From Amaranthus tricolor (Eukaryota > Streptophyta > Magnoliopsida > Caryophyllales > Amaranthaceae): a stretch of 64,000 bases of DNA. Numbering within the stretch: the first letter of the stretch is position 1; every line of letters begins with the position of its first letter. The notes under the pieces are model-generated. The model did no database searches, was not told where the DNA came from, and saw only the letters and a program-made list of their open reading frames with translations. Positions 63,726 through 64,000 of this stretch are shown here, piece after piece. The translations under genes and the position numbers were made by a program. Location: positions 14,943,796 to 15,007,795 of the forward strand of contig NC_080051.1 of the NCBI RefSeq assembly GCF_026212465.1, in the 5' to 3' direction.

Positions 63726-64000
63726 CTTATATCAACAACTGGATTTTTTTAATTAAAAGTACTATATATTCTAAAATTCTCTATCTATTTTATAAGAAAT
63801 ATTATAATTTTATATTGATAACATGTAATTGCATCTTTATTAAAAATTTATATTTATATATACTTTAATACTAACAACTTCGTGCATTGCACGAGTTTCC
63901 ATATAAGTATATGTCTATTGCTAGGATTGATCTTCAAATTGAAAGGTTCTCACTTATGAACTATCCAATTAATATTTATGGTGATACATTTAAGAGCGGT

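Noticed and set aside
1..64000. A coherent undescribed gene system in the window
   Set aside because: All intact coding sequence belongs to three well-known, functionally unrelated host genes or to transposons; the remainder is explained mostly by repeats.

Overview
This is a plant nuclear window, almost certainly eudicot. It is AT-rich and densely packed with transposons. Three host genes are recognisable, with GT-AG introns (two introns use GC-AG) and proteins matching angiosperm families. I could not resolve the lineage below eudicot from sequence alone. There are no bacterial features, CRISPR arrays, tRNAs or rRNAs.

Host genes: (1) the 3' part of a calmodulin-binding receptor-like cytoplasmic kinase (CRCK family) at 109-2401 (+), with its N-terminus off the left edge; (2) a complete cytosolic alpha-glucan phosphorylase (PHS2, H isoform) at 27743-35092 (+), 16 coding exons, about 847 aa; (3) the C-terminal 846 aa of a Ski2-type DExH RNA helicase (SKI2) at 60510-48698 (-), 13 visible exons. 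The core ATPase exons of SKI2 lie past the right edge or are lost. A short F-box-associated-domain fragment sits at 63103-63369. These genes have unrelated roles (calcium/receptor signalling, starch and maltose-derived glucan turnover, cytoplasmic 3'-5' RNA decay) and do not form a functional cluster.

Layout: 1-2.4 kb kinase gene. 2.4-26 kb is a mosaic of nested transposons: a hAT element holding a 4.0 kb solo LTR; a hAT holding a solo LTR that itself holds a second hAT; a Mutator-like element split by a 4.5 kb solo LTR and a Stowaway MITE; a CACTA-like end; a large foldback element. 26-35 kb is the PHS2 gene. 35.3-43.7 kb is a hAT transposase relic, an inverted gypsy LTR, a perfect-TSD palindromic Mutator MITE, and the 3' end of an Athila/Tat-like gypsy element. 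43.75-47.84 kb is a 5'-truncated, heavily mutated Ty1/copia element with its 3' LTR. 48.7-60.5 kb is SKI2, one intron of which has swollen to 3.9 kb through two hATs, a solo LTR, a tandem duplication and a SINE-like piece. 60.5-64 kb holds a LINE relic, the F-box fragment and tandem repeats.

I found no convincing new biological system. The strongest observations are structural: several insertions resolved to the base by target-site duplications (8 bp for hAT, 9 bp for Mutator, 5 bp for LTRs), which give a relative order of insertion; a 377-bp element made of repeated TTCGCAG palindromes; a series of hairpin subterminal repeats at a CACTA end; and two GC-AG introns in conserved genes.
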